Numbered from the stretch's first letter, positions 1-10,200 are shown. The stretch is DNA of 64,000 nucleotides from Rhodoblastus sp. 17X3 (GCF_030056575.1 NZ_JASHHX010000003.1:1-64000), one strand, 5' to 3'. Numbers and translations: made by a program. The notes: generated by a model from the letters alone, not told the origin.

Positions 1-532
1 TTACGTCAGCCTTGCCATCGCCATTGAAGTCGGCGACCCCGGCGACGCTCCAGGAAGCGTCGAGGTTAACCGCCGCGCCCTGGTAGGTGATTGGCTGAGC
101 GGACGCGATTTGCGAACCGATCATGGTCCAGTCGTAGAGCGCGCCATTGGTGTTGCGCCAAAGAACGTCAGCCTTGCCATCGCCATTGAAGTCGCCAACC
201 CCGGCGACGCTCCAGGAAGCGTCGAGGTTAACCGCCGCGCCTTGGTAGGTGATTGGTTGAGCGGACCCGATTTGCGAACCGTTCATGGCCCAGTCGTAGA
301 GCGCGCCGTTGGTGTTGCGCCAAAGTACGTCAGCCTTGCCATCGCCATTGAAGTCGGCGACCCCGGCGACGCCCCAGGAAGCGGCGAGGTTAACCGCCGC
401 GCCCTGGTAGGTGATTGGCTGAGCGGACGCGATTTGCGAACCGTTCATGGCCCAGTCGTAGAGCGCGCCGTTGGTGTTGCGCCAAAGTACGTCAGTCTTG
501 CCATCGCCATTGAAGTCGGCGACCCCGGTGAC
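1..532 (-). repeat. Tandem 162-bp repeats encoding FG-GAP blades
   Basis: The motif gtcagccttgcc and its flanks recur at 5, 167, 329 and 491 (the last with one change), giving an exact 162-bp period, or 54 codons. The units are nearly identical at DNA level, with scattered substitutions. The array continues past the left edge. Nucleotide identity this high suggests recent duplication or gene conversion. Confidence 0.93.
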
Positions 533-1870
533 GCTCGGCGGCGTAGCGACGATGACTTGCGCAGTCGTCGTACCCCACCAGGCGTTCAAACCGGAGCCGG
601 TTGGAATATTAACCAGATTCGGGTCGTTGCTGACATATTCGTTGGAGATCCAGAACCCGTCCGGATTGTTCGGATCCGCGACCGCTGACGAATAGGTTCC
701 CCAGCGCTGCAGGCCGGTCGCGGTCGCCGACGATTCGAAAAAAGACGTGCTGGCCTGATACAGCGTCGGCGCGCCGAAGGTCAGGTCCGGCCCGGCGACC
801 ACGTAATAGTCACTCGGAAACGTCGTTCTCGACGAGGCGGTGAAATTGATCAGCACATCGCCGGCGGCATTGACGGCGATGGAAGGATTGAAGATCGCCA
901 CGCTTGCGCCAAGCCCGGTCGATGAGCCGGTGATTTCGCCATGCCCGGCAAGCACCGGCGACGAGGGATTGCTGACGTCATATCGAAACCATTCTACGGC
1001 CGGTTGCGACGTGGGCGAAGGCTGCACTTCGCTGACGCCGAAGACGTAATTCTTTCCGTTGATTGTGCCATAGGCCAGGCTTTGGATGCGCGAGTCCAGC
1101 GCGTCGATTTGCAGCGCCGTCCCATTCTGCGACGCGGCGAAATTATTGCCGTTGTTGCCCACATTGGCGTTGCCGGGGAAAAGGGTCTGAACGGCGCTGT
1201 AGCCATGGGTGGCGTCAAAGGTTTGATAGGTTAGCACCACCTGCGAGCCGGTCGAATAGGCGCCGAAATAGTATGTCGTGTAGGTCAATCCCGAGAAGCC
1301 GGTGACCGGGCGCATGATGCCGTCGGCGCCAGGATCGACGTTCGCCGTGAGACCATTGATCGAGCCGCCGGCAGCGACGCGGATTTCCGGGATAACCCAC
1401 TGCGCCGTGGCCACCAGGCCAAGTGCATCCTGCGCCGTCGTCACATAAATATTGCCGCCGCCGACCGAAATATCCGGCGTGTCGGGGGAACTTGGGGTTC
1501 CAGCCACGTTCGGGCTGAGCGCGAGATTGGCGACAGCCCAGCCGGCGCTCGGATTCGTTGCGACGGCGAAATCAAGGGCGTAACTGCCATCGCTTTTCAA
1601 CACGATCGCGCTCAACACATAATATCCCGTGGAGCTGTCATAGGCGAGACGAGCGTCATAAATCGAGGTGACGCCCGTGCTTCCGAACAAGGCGGGAGAA
1701 TAGAAGCTCAAGGGCGGCGATGTGACGCCGGTGGACAAATTTGTCCATTCCAGCTCCGAGCTTTCGGCGGTGACCAAGTAGGATAGCCCGACCGCTAATG
1801 CGTTCTGCGGCGGATAATTGCCCGCGTCGGAAATGCCGTTCAAAGTTTTGTTGACAAACGACGCAACCAT
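1..1870 (-). CDS. FG-GAP/VCBS repeat protein, C-terminus beyond window
   Basis: The minus-strand frame stays open from an ATG at 1868-1870 to the left edge, so at least 623 residues are present and the C-terminus is missing. No signal peptide is visible at the N-terminus (MVASFVNKTLNGISDAG). The first ~440 residues are rich in Gly, Ser, Thr and Asn with beta-strand-like spacing. They are followed by tandem 54-residue units carrying DFNGDGKADVLWRN, the calcium-binding loop of FG-GAP/VCBS beta-propeller blades. Such proteins are usually exported, often by type I secretion, and act in adhesion or as extracellular hydrolases; the missing C-terminus would hold the export signal. Function is inferred from the repeats only. 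Confidence 0.85.
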   Translation of the reverse strand, partial: MVASFVNKTLNGISDAGNYPPQNALAVGLSYLVTAESSELEWTNLSTGVTSPPLSFYSPALFGSTGVTSIYDARLAYDSSTGYYVLSAIVLKSDGSYALDFAVATNPSAGWAVANLALSPNVAGTPSSPDTPDISVGGGNIYVTTAQDALGLVATAQWVIPEIRVAAGGSINGLTANVDPGADGIMRPVTGFSGLTYTTYYFGAYSTGSQVVLTYQTFDATHGYSAVQTLFPGNANVGNNGNNFAASQNGTALQIDALDSRIQSLAYGTINGKNYVFGVSEVQPSPTSQPAVEWFRYDVSNPSSPVLAGHGEITGSSTGLGASVAIFNPSIAVNAAGDVLINFTASSRTTFPSDYYVVAGPDLTFGAPTLYQASTSFFESSATATGLQRWGTYSSAVADPNNPDGFWISNEYVSNDPNLVNIPTGSGLNAWWGTTTAQVIVATPPSVTGVADFNGDGKTDVLWRNTNGALYDWAMNGSQIASAQPITYQGAAVNLAASWGVAGVADFNGDGKADVLWRNTNGALYDWAMNGSQIGSAQPITYQGAAVNLDASWSVAGVGDFNGDGKADVLWRNTNGALYDWTMIGSQIASAQPITYQGAAVNLDASWSVAGVADFNGDGKADV

Positions 1871-2749
1871 CGGAGGACACCCTGAAAAGAGGGGATCAGC
1901 ACGTCATCGGCAGCGCGTCGCGCCACAGCGTTGACCACGCCGCGCTCGGGCTTCGTCAACGAGAGCAAAAAACGGACGCATGAGCCGAGCCCGTGCGGCA
2001 AGAAAAATCGCTGGCTTTATCCCTCTTTCTCGACCAACGCCTACGGGCGCGATCGATGACGTACAACCGAAGCTGGCGGTCCCGGACTCACGGCGAAGGT
2101 TGAAACCCGCGCCTCAGATTTTGTTCATCTTAGAATCGAATCGGGGCTCTAGTTTTTTGTTTTTACGCATTTTCTTCACGCCAACCAGTATCCACTTCGC
2201 TTGCCAAAGTTCTAATGAGTCCAACTCATAGATGAAGTGAATCCACGAACGTGCAGAACCATGCTAATCGCCCACAGGGCGATAAAAATGAGAATCGGAC
2301 CTTCCAGACCCGCCACTATTCGCGACGCCTGGCTACGAACGCCCCCCACGGGGCGTTGGTGATCGCGGAAGAAATTTGCATCCAGGCCTATCCCGAGCTT
2401 AGGCATCGCAACGACCTTGACCGACATTCTCTAATTTGGCTAACGAAAGCTTATTACGCAAAGTGTTGCTATCAGGTTGAGCGATACAAGACAAATTGAG
2501 TTATTCGCTCAAATTGTTAACCGCGTTGCGAGTTGTTCCTGCACCTTAGCTCGATGATGTCCGTGGAAACAGGGCTTATACGAAGTCTTCAAAATCATGA
2601 CTCGGCGGGGAATTCCCGAATCAGCGTTTGTTTGAATCAAGAGGCGAACGATCCGCTATCGACGGAGTTTCGCGGAGGCTCCTTCTCGGACGTTCTTTGA
2701 GTGTTTTGGTATTTTTTCGTGACTTCGCTGTACCCCTTTTTGTTCTGAC
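1871..2749. other. Long intergenic region, no supported gene
   Basis: About 880 bp separate the FG-GAP gene, which is transcribed leftwards, from the end of the amidinotransferase-like gene. The stretch is visibly richer in A and T than its surroundings. Short ORFs exist on both strands (for example 2251-2499 plus and 2212-2427 minus), but none has a convincing ribosome-binding site or recognisable protein. A hairpin with an 8-bp stem and 4-base loop lies at 2338-2357. The promoter of the FG-GAP gene should lie just above 1870. Confidence 0.6.
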
Positions 2750-3571
2750 CTATTGGATTTCCAGCGTCAGGCATTTTGCGGCGCCGCCAGCCTTGATGAA
2801 CTGGGTCAGGGGCGTGAGGAGAGGCGTCAGCCCGGCCTCGCGCAGACGCTCCTGCAAGGCGGGCGAGGCTTGATTGAGGATGACCGTTCCATCCAGCGCG
2901 ACGGCGTTGCAGCAGAAGGCTTCTGCGTCGGCGGCCTCCACGCGGATCCGCTTGCCTTCCGGGACGATCGCCTCGATGCGCGCGCGCGACGCCGGGTCGA
3001 AGGCGCCGGGGAAATACATCAGATATCCGCCGGGCAGGGGGCAGAGGCAGGTATCGAGATGGTAGAAGCGCGGGTCGGCGAGGGCGAGCGAAACGGCGCG
3101 CGTCGAGAAACGCGCTTCGAGAAAGGGCGCGATGTCCTCATGCGAGCGAAAGCCGTGCCCCACCCAGATCAGGTCGCGCGCCGCGTCATGGAGCGCGTCT
3201 CCAGCTCCCTCGAAATGGAGGTCGTCTGGCGGGTCGATGACGTCGAAGCCGCGCGCCGCGAAAAAGGCGCGAAAGAAAGGCTCCTCGCCGCGCCGCTCCG
3301 GGCAGCGGAAACGGCTGACGACCACTTGGCGGTCGATGGCAAATCCGGCGTTGGCGGTGAAGACGAGATCGGGCAGGGCCGGCTGGGGCGCCAGCACGGC
3401 GACCTCGGCGAGCGGCTCGATCAGGGCCTTGAGGGCGAGCCATTGTTTGCGGGCTTCGGAGGGATCCGTGCGGGCGGTTTGCCCTTCCATCCACGGATTG
3501 ATGACATAGGCGACGCCGAAATGGTCCGGCGGGCACATCAATATGGTCTTGCGGCGCGGATTTTCGTCCAA
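2750..3571 (-). CDS. Amidinotransferase / dimethylarginine dimethylaminohydrolase family protein
   Basis: The 273-residue protein belongs to the guanidino-group-modifying superfamily (arginine deiminase, DDAH, amidinotransferase). It carries the family landmarks: FTANAG near residue 71, FEGAGD with the acidic substrate contact, HLDTCLCPL with the catalytic His, and a C-terminal GGAAKCLTLE holding the nucleophilic Cys. The start is a TTG at 3569-3571 with a GGGAGG ribosome site seven bases upstream; an in-frame ATG 11 codons later has no better support. It lies 93 bp after ahpF on the same strand, so it may be cotranscribed with the peroxidase genes. The family supports hydrolysis of arginine or a methylated arginine, but the substrate is not determined by sequence. 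Confidence 0.85.
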   Translation of the reverse strand: MDENPRRKTILMCPPDHFGVAYVINPWMEGQTARTDPSEARKQWLALKALIEPLAEVAVLAPQPALPDLVFTANAGFAIDRQVVVSRFRCPERRGEEPFFRAFFAARGFDVIDPPDDLHFEGAGDALHDAARDLIWVGHGFRSHEDIAPFLEARFSTRAVSLALADPRFYHLDTCLCPLPGGYLMYFPGAFDPASRARIEAIVPEGKRIRVEAADAEAFCCNAVALDGTVILNQASPALQERLREAGLTPLLTPLTQFIKAGGAAKCLTLEIQ

Positions 3572-3633
3572 GGCGGGGCCTCCCGTGGCGGCGCCGACAC
3601 CATAGAGGCGAAAGGCTTCCCCGGCGAGGGGGA

Positions 3634-3658
3634 GCCCGGCGGATAAAATCCGCCGGGC
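3634..3658 (-). other. Intercistronic hairpin after ahpF
   Basis: A perfect 11-bp inverted repeat (GCCCGGCGGAT / ATCCGCCGGGC) with an AAA loop lies six bases past the ahpF stop. No T-run follows on either strand, so it looks like an mRNA-stabilising or partial-termination structure rather than a classic terminator. Confidence 0.6.
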
Positions 3659-3664
3659 CCGGCT

Positions 3665-5245
3665 TCAGGCTGCTTGCGAGGCGGCGGGAGGAGCCTGACG
3701 GATCAGGCAATCGAAGGCCGACAGCGCTGCGGTGGCGCCGTCGCCCATGGCGATGACGATCTGCTTGTAGGGCGAGATGGTCGCGTCGCCGGCCGCGAAC
3801 ACGCCATGAGCCGAGGTCTCGCCGCGGCGGTCGATCTCGATCTCGCCGCGCGGGCTGAGCTTGATTGCGCCCTTCAGCCATTCCGTATTGGGCAGGAGGC
3901 CGATCTGGACGAACACGCCTTCGAGGTCGACGCGATGCGTCGTGTCGTTCGTCCGGTCGTTGTAAGAGAGGGCGGTCACCTTGTCGCCGTCGCCATGCAC
4001 CTCAGTTGTCAGCGCCGAGACGATGATCCGGACATTGGGCAGGGAGCGCAGCTTGTCCTGCAGCACGGCGTCGGCGCGCAGCTGGCTGTCGAACTCGATC
4101 AGCGTCACATGGGCGACGATGCCGGCGAGGTCGATCGCCGCCTCGACGCCGGAATTGCCGCCGCCAATCACCGCGACGCGCTTGCCCTTGAACAGCGGGC
4201 CGTCGCAATGCGGGCAATAGGCCACGCCCTTGTTGCGATATTGGTCCTCGCCGGGCACGTTCATCTGCCGCCAGCGGGCGCCGGTGGAGAGGACGACCGT
4301 GCGCGCGGAAAGCGTCACGCCGCTGGCCAGCCGCACCTGCGCCAGTCCATTGGGCTGCGAAGCGGGGATCAGCTCCACCGCAGTCTGCAGGTTCATGATG
4401 TCGACGTCATATTCCTTGACGTGCTGCTCCAGCGCGGCGGCCATTTTCGGGCCTTCGGTATGCTTGACGGAGATGAAATTTTCGATGGCCATCGTGTCCA
4501 GCACCTGGCCGCCGAAACGCTCGGCCACGACGCCGGTGTTGATGCCCTTGCGGGCCGCATAGATCGCGGCCGCCGCGCCGGCCGGGCCGCCGCCGACGAC
4601 GAGCACGTCGAAGGGGGGCTTGTCCTTCAGCTTTTCGGCGGCGCGCACGGAGGCGCCCGTGTCGATCTTGGCCAGCAGCTGCTCCAGCCCCAGGCGGCCC
4701 TGCGCGAATAATTCGCCGTTCAGAAAGACGGCGGGCACGGCCATGACCTTGCGCGCCTCGACCTCATCCTGGAACAGGGCGCCGTCGATGGCGATATGGT
4801 GGATGCGCGGATTGATCACGCTCATCAGGTTCAGCGCCTGCACCACGTCCGGGCAGTTCTGGCAGGAGAGCGAGAAATAGGTCTCGAAATGATATTCGCC
4901 TTCGATCGCCTCGATTTGCTTGATGGTCTCGGCGGATTCCTTGGGCGGATTGCCGCCGACTTGCAGCAGGGCCAGGATCAGCGACGTGAATTCATGGCCC
5001 ATCGGCAGGCCGGCGAAGCTCACGCTGACGTCCGTGCCCGCGCGCTCGATGGCGAAGGAGGGCTTGCGCGCGTCGGTCCCGTTTCGCGTCAGTGTGATCT
5101 TGGGCGATTGCGCGGCGATATCTTCCAGCAGGGCCAGCATCTCGCGCGACTTTTCTCCGTCGTCGAGCGAGGCGACCAGTTGGATCGGGTGGACGATGCG
5201 TTCGAAATAGGTTTGCAGCTGCGTCTTGATGGCGGCGTCCAGCAT
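3665..5245 (-). CDS. ahpF: Alkyl hydroperoxide reductase subunit F
   Basis: AhpF is the NADH-dependent flavoprotein disulfide reductase that recycles AhpC. The 526-residue product matches the usual ~520. The N-terminal double thioredoxin-fold domain carries the CQNC disulfide (C128/C131). Next come the FAD dinucleotide fold ([20 protein letters not shown]), the thioredoxin-reductase-type CPHC redox pair, the NADH fold ([14 protein letters not shown]) and the second FAD motif [10 protein letters not shown] start at the ATG at 5243-5245 because the frame upstream lies in the ahpC-ahpF spacer and gives an Arg/Pro-rich nonsense extension; GGAG stands ten bases before this ATG. It follows ahpC on the same strand after 115 bp, giving the canonical ahpCF order. 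Confidence 0.96.
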   Translation of the reverse strand: MLDAAIKTQLQTYFERIVHPIQLVASLDDGEKSREMLALLEDIAAQSPKITLTRNGTDARKPSFAIERAGTDVSVSFAGLPMGHEFTSLILALLQVGGNPPKESAETIKQIEAIEGEYHFETYFSLSCQNCPDVVQALNLMSVINPRIHHIAIDGALFQDEVEARKVMAVPAVFLNGELFAQGRLGLEQLLAKIDTGASVRAAEKLKDKPPFDVLVVGGGPAGAAAAIYAARKGINTGVVAERFGGQVLDTMAIENFISVKHTEGPKMAAALEQHVKEYDVDIMNLQTAVELIPASQPNGLAQVRLASGVTLSARTVVLSTGARWRQMNVPGEDQYRNKGVAYCPHCDGPLFKGKRVAVIGGGNSGVEAAIDLAGIVAHVTLIEFDSQLRADAVLQDKLRSLPNVRIIVSALTTEVHGDGDKVTALSYNDRTNDTTHRVDLEGVFVQIGLLPNTEWLKGAIKLSPRGEIEIDRRGETSAHGVFAAGDATISPYKQIVIAMGDGATAALSAFDCLIRQAPPAASQAA

Positions 5246-5307
5246 GGCGAAAGGGCTCCGGTTAAGAGGGAGGAAAAGCGCCCGAGGAGGGGCCGCTCCG
5301 AAGGGGT

Positions 5308-5332
5308 GGCCCCGGGCCGAAGGTCCGGGGCC
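5308..5332 (-). other. Intercistronic hairpin between ahpC and ahpF
   Basis: The stem is 11 bp (one G-U pair) with a three-base GAA loop; its arms are GGCCCCGGGCC and GGTCCGGGGCC. It sits in the 115-bp spacer of the ahpC-ahpF transcript and has no T-run. A likely role is to make ahpC mRNA more abundant than ahpF, as expected for a peroxidase needed in excess of its reductase; that role is inference. Confidence 0.6.
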
Positions 5333-5360
5333 TTGCCGCCGCAGAGGGCTTTGGGCGGGA

Positions 5361-5924
5361 TTAAATCTTGCCGACGAGGTCGAGCGACGGGGCGAGGGTC
5401 TTCTCGCCTTCCTTCCACTTGGCCGGGCAGACTTCGCCCGGGTGGCTGGCGACATATTGCACGGCCTTGATCTTGCGCAGGAGTTCGAGAGCGTCGCGGC
5501 CGACGCCGCCGGCGCTGACTTCGACGGTCTGGATCTTGCCGGCCGGATCGATGATGAAGGTGCCGCGATCGGCGAGGCCGGCCTCTTCGATCAGGACTTC
5601 AAAATTGCGCGAAATCGCATGGGTCGGGTCGCCAACCATGGTGTATTCGATCTTGCCGATGGCCGGCGAGGTGTCATGCCAGGCCTTGTGGCAGAAATGG
5701 GTGTCGGTCGAGACGGCGTAGATTTCGACGCCGAGCTTCTGGAAGGCGGCGTAATTTTCGGCGAGGTCTTCGAGTTCGGTCGGGCAGACGAAGGTGAAGT
5801 CGGCCGGATAGAAGAACACCACCGACCACTTGCCCTTGAGATCGGCTTCGGTGACCGGGATGAATTTGCCCTGCTTCAACGCCGTGGCGGCGAAGGGCTT
5901 GATCTCGGTATTGATGAGCGACAT
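5361..5924 (-). CDS. ahpC: Alkyl hydroperoxide reductase subunit C (peroxiredoxin)
   Basis: This 187-residue typical 2-Cys peroxiredoxin has exactly the length of E. coli AhpC. The peroxidatic Cys47 lies in DFTFVCPTE and the resolving Cys166 in GEVCPAKW. It reduces H2O2 and organic peroxides in the cytosol and is re-reduced by AhpF. The ATG at 5922-5924 is preceded by GGAG six bases upstream. The open frame runs 16 codons further up but has no ribosome site there. The gene is divergent from oxyR across 142 bp, so induction by oxidised OxyR is very likely. Confidence 0.97.
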   Translation of the reverse strand: MSLINTEIKPFAATALKQGKFIPVTEADLKGKWSVVFFYPADFTFVCPTELEDLAENYAAFQKLGVEIYAVSTDTHFCHKAWHDTSPAIGKIEYTMVGDPTHAISRNFEVLIEEAGLADRGTFIIDPAGKIQTVEVSAGGVGRDALELLRKIKAVQYVASHPGEVCPAKWKEGEKTLAPSLDLVGKI

Positions 5925-6005
5925 TTTTTTCTCCGGTGTAAGACCCGCCGGTCCGTTATTGCGGCGCGTCAATTCCTCGACGAACGGAACCTAGACGGCT
6001 CGTTT

Positions 6006-6041
6006 GATCGAGTAAAATTCAAAAAATAATTTTTATTGATC
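6006..6041. promoter_or_regulatory. Candidate OxyR operator in the ahpC-oxyR intergenic region
   Basis: The 142-bp divergent spacer holds an A/T-rich dyad: GATC (6006-6009), TAAAATT (6013-6019), AATTTTTA (6028-6035) and GATC (6038-6041), centred near 6024. LysR-type regulators such as OxyR bind extended interrupted dyads next to their own gene, so this is the best operator candidate. The assignment rests on symmetry and position. Confidence 0.45.
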
Positions 6042-6066
6042 TGTTTTTCCGATTAATGTCGGTTCC

Positions 6067-7008
6067 ATGAAACCGCTTCCCACTCTTCGCCAATTGCGTT
6101 TCCTGGTCGCTGTGGTCGAGCGCCGCCATTTCGGCGCGGCGGCGGAAGACTGCCTCGTCAGCCAGTCGGCGCTTAGCGCCGCGATCCAGGAGCTCGAGGA
6201 GCTGCTTGGCGTCAAGCTGCTGGAGCGCACCAAGCGCGTCGTCATTCCGACCGCCGTGGGGCTCGATCTCGCCGAGCGCGCGAAAAACCTGTTGCGCGGG
6301 GCCGAGGAGCTGGTTGAGGCGGCGCAGGACGCGCGCGATCCGCTCTCCGGCGCGCTGCAGCTGGGCGTGATCCCGACCATCGGGCCATTCCTGATCCCGC
6401 GCATCATGCCGGTTTTGCGCGAGGCCTTCCCGAAACTGAAGATCTACATCCGCGAGGAGCAGTCGGCGCCCATTCTGACCCGGCTCGAAAGCGGGCAGGC
6501 CGACGCCGCGATCATCGCGCTGCCTTATCCATGCGACGGGCTGGAAACGATGGAGCTGGCGCGCGACCGATTCTATGTGGTGTTCCCGCCGGATCATCGC
6601 CTCGCGGGGCGCAAGAAAATCCGCCCGCAGGACATGGCGGCGGAGGACCTGCTGCTGCTGGAGGACGGCCATTGCCTGCGCGAACACGCACTCGCCGCCT
6701 GTTCGCTGGAAGGCGCGCGGCGCAACAGCGGCTTCCAGGGCACCAGTCTGCATACTCTTGTGCAGATGGCCGCCAATGGCCTTGGCGTGACCCTCGTGCC
6801 GGAAATGGCGATCGACGCCGGCATTCTGCGCGGGCTGAACCTCGTAGCCGCGCCGCTGGTGGATGACAGCCCCCCGCGCATCATCGCGCTGGCCTGGCGC
6901 CTTTCATCGAGCCGCAAGGCGATGTTCAGGCAATTGGGCGAGGTGCTGAGCGGGGCGTTGAGGGTGAAGGAGGCAGGCGAGATCGCCCCCGTGCTGGTTG
7001 CGCCATGA
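6067..7008 (+). CDS. oxyR: Hydrogen-peroxide-sensing LysR-type regulator OxyR
   Basis: The 313-residue protein has an N-terminal LysR helix-turn-helix (about residues 5-65, with AAAEDCLVSQSALSAAIQEL) and a C-terminal periplasmic-binding-like sensor domain. The redox pair is present: Cys203 in LEDGHCLREH and Cys212 nine residues later, matching the C199/C208 spacing of E. coli OxyR. Oxidation to a disulfide converts it to an activator of peroxide genes. It is divergent from ahpC, the classic arrangement for shared regulation. The start ATG lies directly after an A/T-rich promoter region. Confidence 0.95.
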   Translation: MKPLPTLRQLRFLVAVVERRHFGAAAEDCLVSQSALSAAIQELEELLGVKLLERTKRVVIPTAVGLDLAERAKNLLRGAEELVEAAQDARDPLSGALQLGVIPTIGPFLIPRIMPVLREAFPKLKIYIREEQSAPILTRLESGQADAAIIALPYPCDGLETMELARDRFYVVFPPDHRLAGRKKIRPQDMAAEDLLLLEDGHCLREHALAACSLEGARRNSGFQGTSLHTLVQMAANGLGVTLVPEMAIDAGILRGLNLVAAPLVDDSPPRIIALAWRLSSSRKAMFRQLGEVLSGALRVKEAGEIAPVLVAP

Positions 7009-7204
7009 AAACAGGAGCGCCGTAAGCCTCTTCTCGAATTTCCGGAGCGTTTGGCTCGATTTAACCGAGGAAGCGGGCGTCGCAAAGGCCCAGCTGGCAC
7101 GCGCCATGGTCAGGGACGCCGGACTAGGAAACAAAGGAATTCGCAGTCGGCGACCACAACCTCTCACAACCGTTTGTTAACCAAAAAAATGTTCAATTCA
7201 TATT

Positions 7205-7229
7205 GCGTAAACTAGACAATAGCGTAAAC
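7205..7229. promoter_or_regulatory. Direct repeat upstream of the autotransporter gene
   Basis: GCGTAAAC occurs at 7205-7212 and again at 7222-7229, a 17-bp period, about 55 bases before the autotransporter start in an A/T-rich stretch. This is a possible activator or repressor site; no regulator can be named. Confidence 0.3.
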
Positions 7230-7282
7230 GCGACCGCCGTCTTGAAATTGCCATAAACTTATTTTTCGCGAATGGACCGGAA

Positions 7283-10200
7283 ATGAAAAAGTCTCGTTTT
7301 CCCCTCGTGTTTGCGGTCGCGCTCGCCCAGATCTGCAGCCCTTTGGTCGCTACGTTCGCCTGGGCCGATCCGACTCTCATTATTGACAATAACCGCACGG
7401 ACAAGGCGACCGTGCCGGTGTGGGTCGTGTTCTTCGGCAATAATATAAGCGCAACGAATATCGGCGCCGCGACCCCCATCGTGGCGGGGGTCAGCTACCG
7501 CCTTTCCGACCTCGCCAGCGGCGTGGATATCCAAAACATCGTGTCAGGCCATGTTTATGTTTCTATCGGCCAAACAATGGGCGGCACCGTAGCGCAACCC
7601 ATTACCATTAATGATATCGCCTTCGCGGCTCCGACCAGCACGTATTTCACGATGCGGCTGGATAAAATGGAACTCACCTATAATGCCCCGGCGGGCGCAA
7701 CAGCCGGAAACGGCGCCGCCAATCTGACAACGGCCGATTACTTTGGCATCCCTATGCAGTTGCAGACGACGGGAGGCTTAAATCCTGCGAAAAAAACCTG
7801 GAACTACGCCGCGCTCGGCATCAACACGGCCACGGTGTTCGCGAACCTCGGCAAACTCGAAGGCTACAAGACCGACACAGTAAATGACACTATGGGCGCC
7901 ATCGTCACCGGCGGCACATATGGCGTCGACGTCAGCCCGAATTTGAAGGGGGTGGTTCGCATCATCTCGCCAAGCACCACCAATAGCAACGCTGCCGGGG
8001 ACTCGTATTTCCCAAGCTTCGTCCCCTACCTGACCTATATCCAGACGAACGCAATCCACACCGACATCGAGGGCTATAACCTATCCCAATACCATACGGG
8101 ATCCTGGGCCTATAAAATGGAATCCTATATCGCGACGGCCGCGGCGTCGAGCAACGGCCAGACGATCAGCGCCGGCGATCTTGTGATGACCGGCACGGTG
8201 AACGGCTTGAATACGACCATCGTGGTTAAAAAGGCGGACCTGACCTCATACAAAGTCTATGGCGCCAATTCCAATTGGGAAACCAACATACCAGTCGATA
8301 GAGACCCGACGAAAAAAGACCCATATTTAGACATCCTCAACGAGGTGGTTGCCGACTATTTGTCCGGACTGAACTTCGGCTTCATCGGCAGTAAAGTGGC
8401 TAATAGAAACAATAGCGGATCGACGATTGGCGATTCGCCATCCTATACATGGTATGGCAATACTCAAACCGGACAGGGCGCGAAACTGACTGTTGCCGAC
8501 GCCTTTGCCGCCGCGGCGCCGGGCCTCGGCTTTTACAACCAATACGCCGCATATCTGAATGGCGGCAACGGCACCGTGGTGACGGACGCCTATGGCTTTG
8601 CCTACACGGACCGGATCTCGAATACTTTGGTGGGTCTCGACGCAAACACGACCGTCACCTTGACCATCATGGACGACGGGGTCCTCACGCCCATTCCCAG
8701 CGCCTGGGTCATCACGGTCTTGACAGCAAACACGGCCACATATCCGAACTTGCTCGTCGGGCCGACCGCCTCCTCGATGCTCACGGTCACCGGCGGCGGA
8801 ACGGCGATTCTGTCCGGGCAAAACACCTATTCTGGCGGCACGACGATCAACGACGGCACGACCGTCCTGGTCACGAACTCGAACCCGGGAGTCTCGTCCT
8901 CGATCGGTACGGGCAGCCTCACGCTGGACTCGGGAATCGTGAAGGCCGGCGCCGACAATCTCACCTTCAGCAACCCCGTGACGCTGACCATCCGCGGCGG
9001 GCTCTTCGACACGAACGGCGATACGCTGACCTGGAGCGGCGCGATCTCAGGCGATGGCGCCCTGGTCAAGGGCGGGGCCGGGACCCTGATCCTGACTGGC
9101 GCGAACACTTATGCGGCCGGCACGTTCCTCGCGGCCGGCACGCTCGGAGTCGGCTCGAGCGGCGCGCTCGGCACGGGCCCTCTATTCATGGCGTCCGGCA
9201 CGACACTGCAATTCGAGGCGAGCTGGCTCAACATCGCGAACGGGATCTACCTGGATGCCGATCCGAACTTCGACACGGGATCGAACACGGACGCAATCTC
9301 GGGCGTCATCCAGGGCCCGGGCTCGCTCAACAAGATCGGCTCGGGAACGCTTATACTGTCCGGAGCGAACACCTATACGGGCGCAACCGACGTTCAGGCC
9401 GGGACGCTCGCCGTAACCGGCTCGCTCGCCTCGACCGTCACGGTGGAATCGGGCGCAGCCCTTGGCGGATCGGGGACAATCGGCGGGCTCATCGCCAACA
9501 GCGGGGCGATCATCGCACCCGGCGTGCTCACGCCTTATACGACATTCACGGTCGCCGGCGCAGCCTCCTTCGCGGCCGGCTCGTTCTTGGCGGTCAAAGT
9601 CGGCTCCGCTGGCCAGAACGACAAGCTCGTCACCACGGGATCGACGACGATTTCCGGCGGAACAGTCGCGGTCGCCCTCGCGAGCAGCAGTTTTTCGCCC
9701 ACGACGCGCTACGCGATCCTCACCGCGGAAGGAGGCGTCTCCGGGACCTTCTCCTCGGTTTCGACCACCGCGAGCTTCGCCTTCATCGACCCGAAGCTGA
9801 GCTACGACGCCAACGACGTCTATCTGGCTTTCGCGGTCAAACCGTTTGCCTCGGCGGCGCAGACGGTCAACCAGTTCAACACGGCGACCGCGTTGCAGGC
9901 GCAGCCGGTCGGCTCGCCGCTCTATAACGCCCTCATTGGAATGACGCCGGCCGCCGCGCGCCAGGCGTTCGGCCCGCTGTCGGGCGAGATCCACGCCAGC
10001 GCCCTTGCCTCGGCGCTTGACGACACCCACTTGCCGCGCGAAGCCGTGCTCGACCGGCTTGCCAGCCCTTATGGCGCGCTGTCCGCCAATCCCTTCATGG
10101 CTACCGCCAATCTCAAGCTCGGGGACATGACCCATGTCTGGACGACCTGGGGCCAGGGATTCGCATCGAGCAGCCACAGATCCGGCGACGGCAACGCCGC

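Noticed and set aside
1-532. CRISPR array (regularly spaced repeats at the left edge)
   Set aside because: The 162-bp units are contiguous coding repeats with no unique spacers, in frame with the FG-GAP protein.
2212-2499. Short ORFs on both strands in the 1.9-2.7 kb intergenic region
   Set aside because: They lack ribosome sites and family resemblance, and their amino-acid composition suggests chance open frames in A/T-richer DNA.
3674-4711. Long plus-strand open frame opposite ahpF
   Set aside because: It is the antisense shadow of a GC-rich conserved gene; its product (His/Asp/Arg-rich) matches nothing and has no ribosome site.
8449-9927. 492-codon frame inside the autotransporter gene
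   Set aside because: It is an Arg/His-rich out-of-frame reading of the repeat region, produced by codon bias. The autotransporter frame is continuous from signal peptide to barrel.
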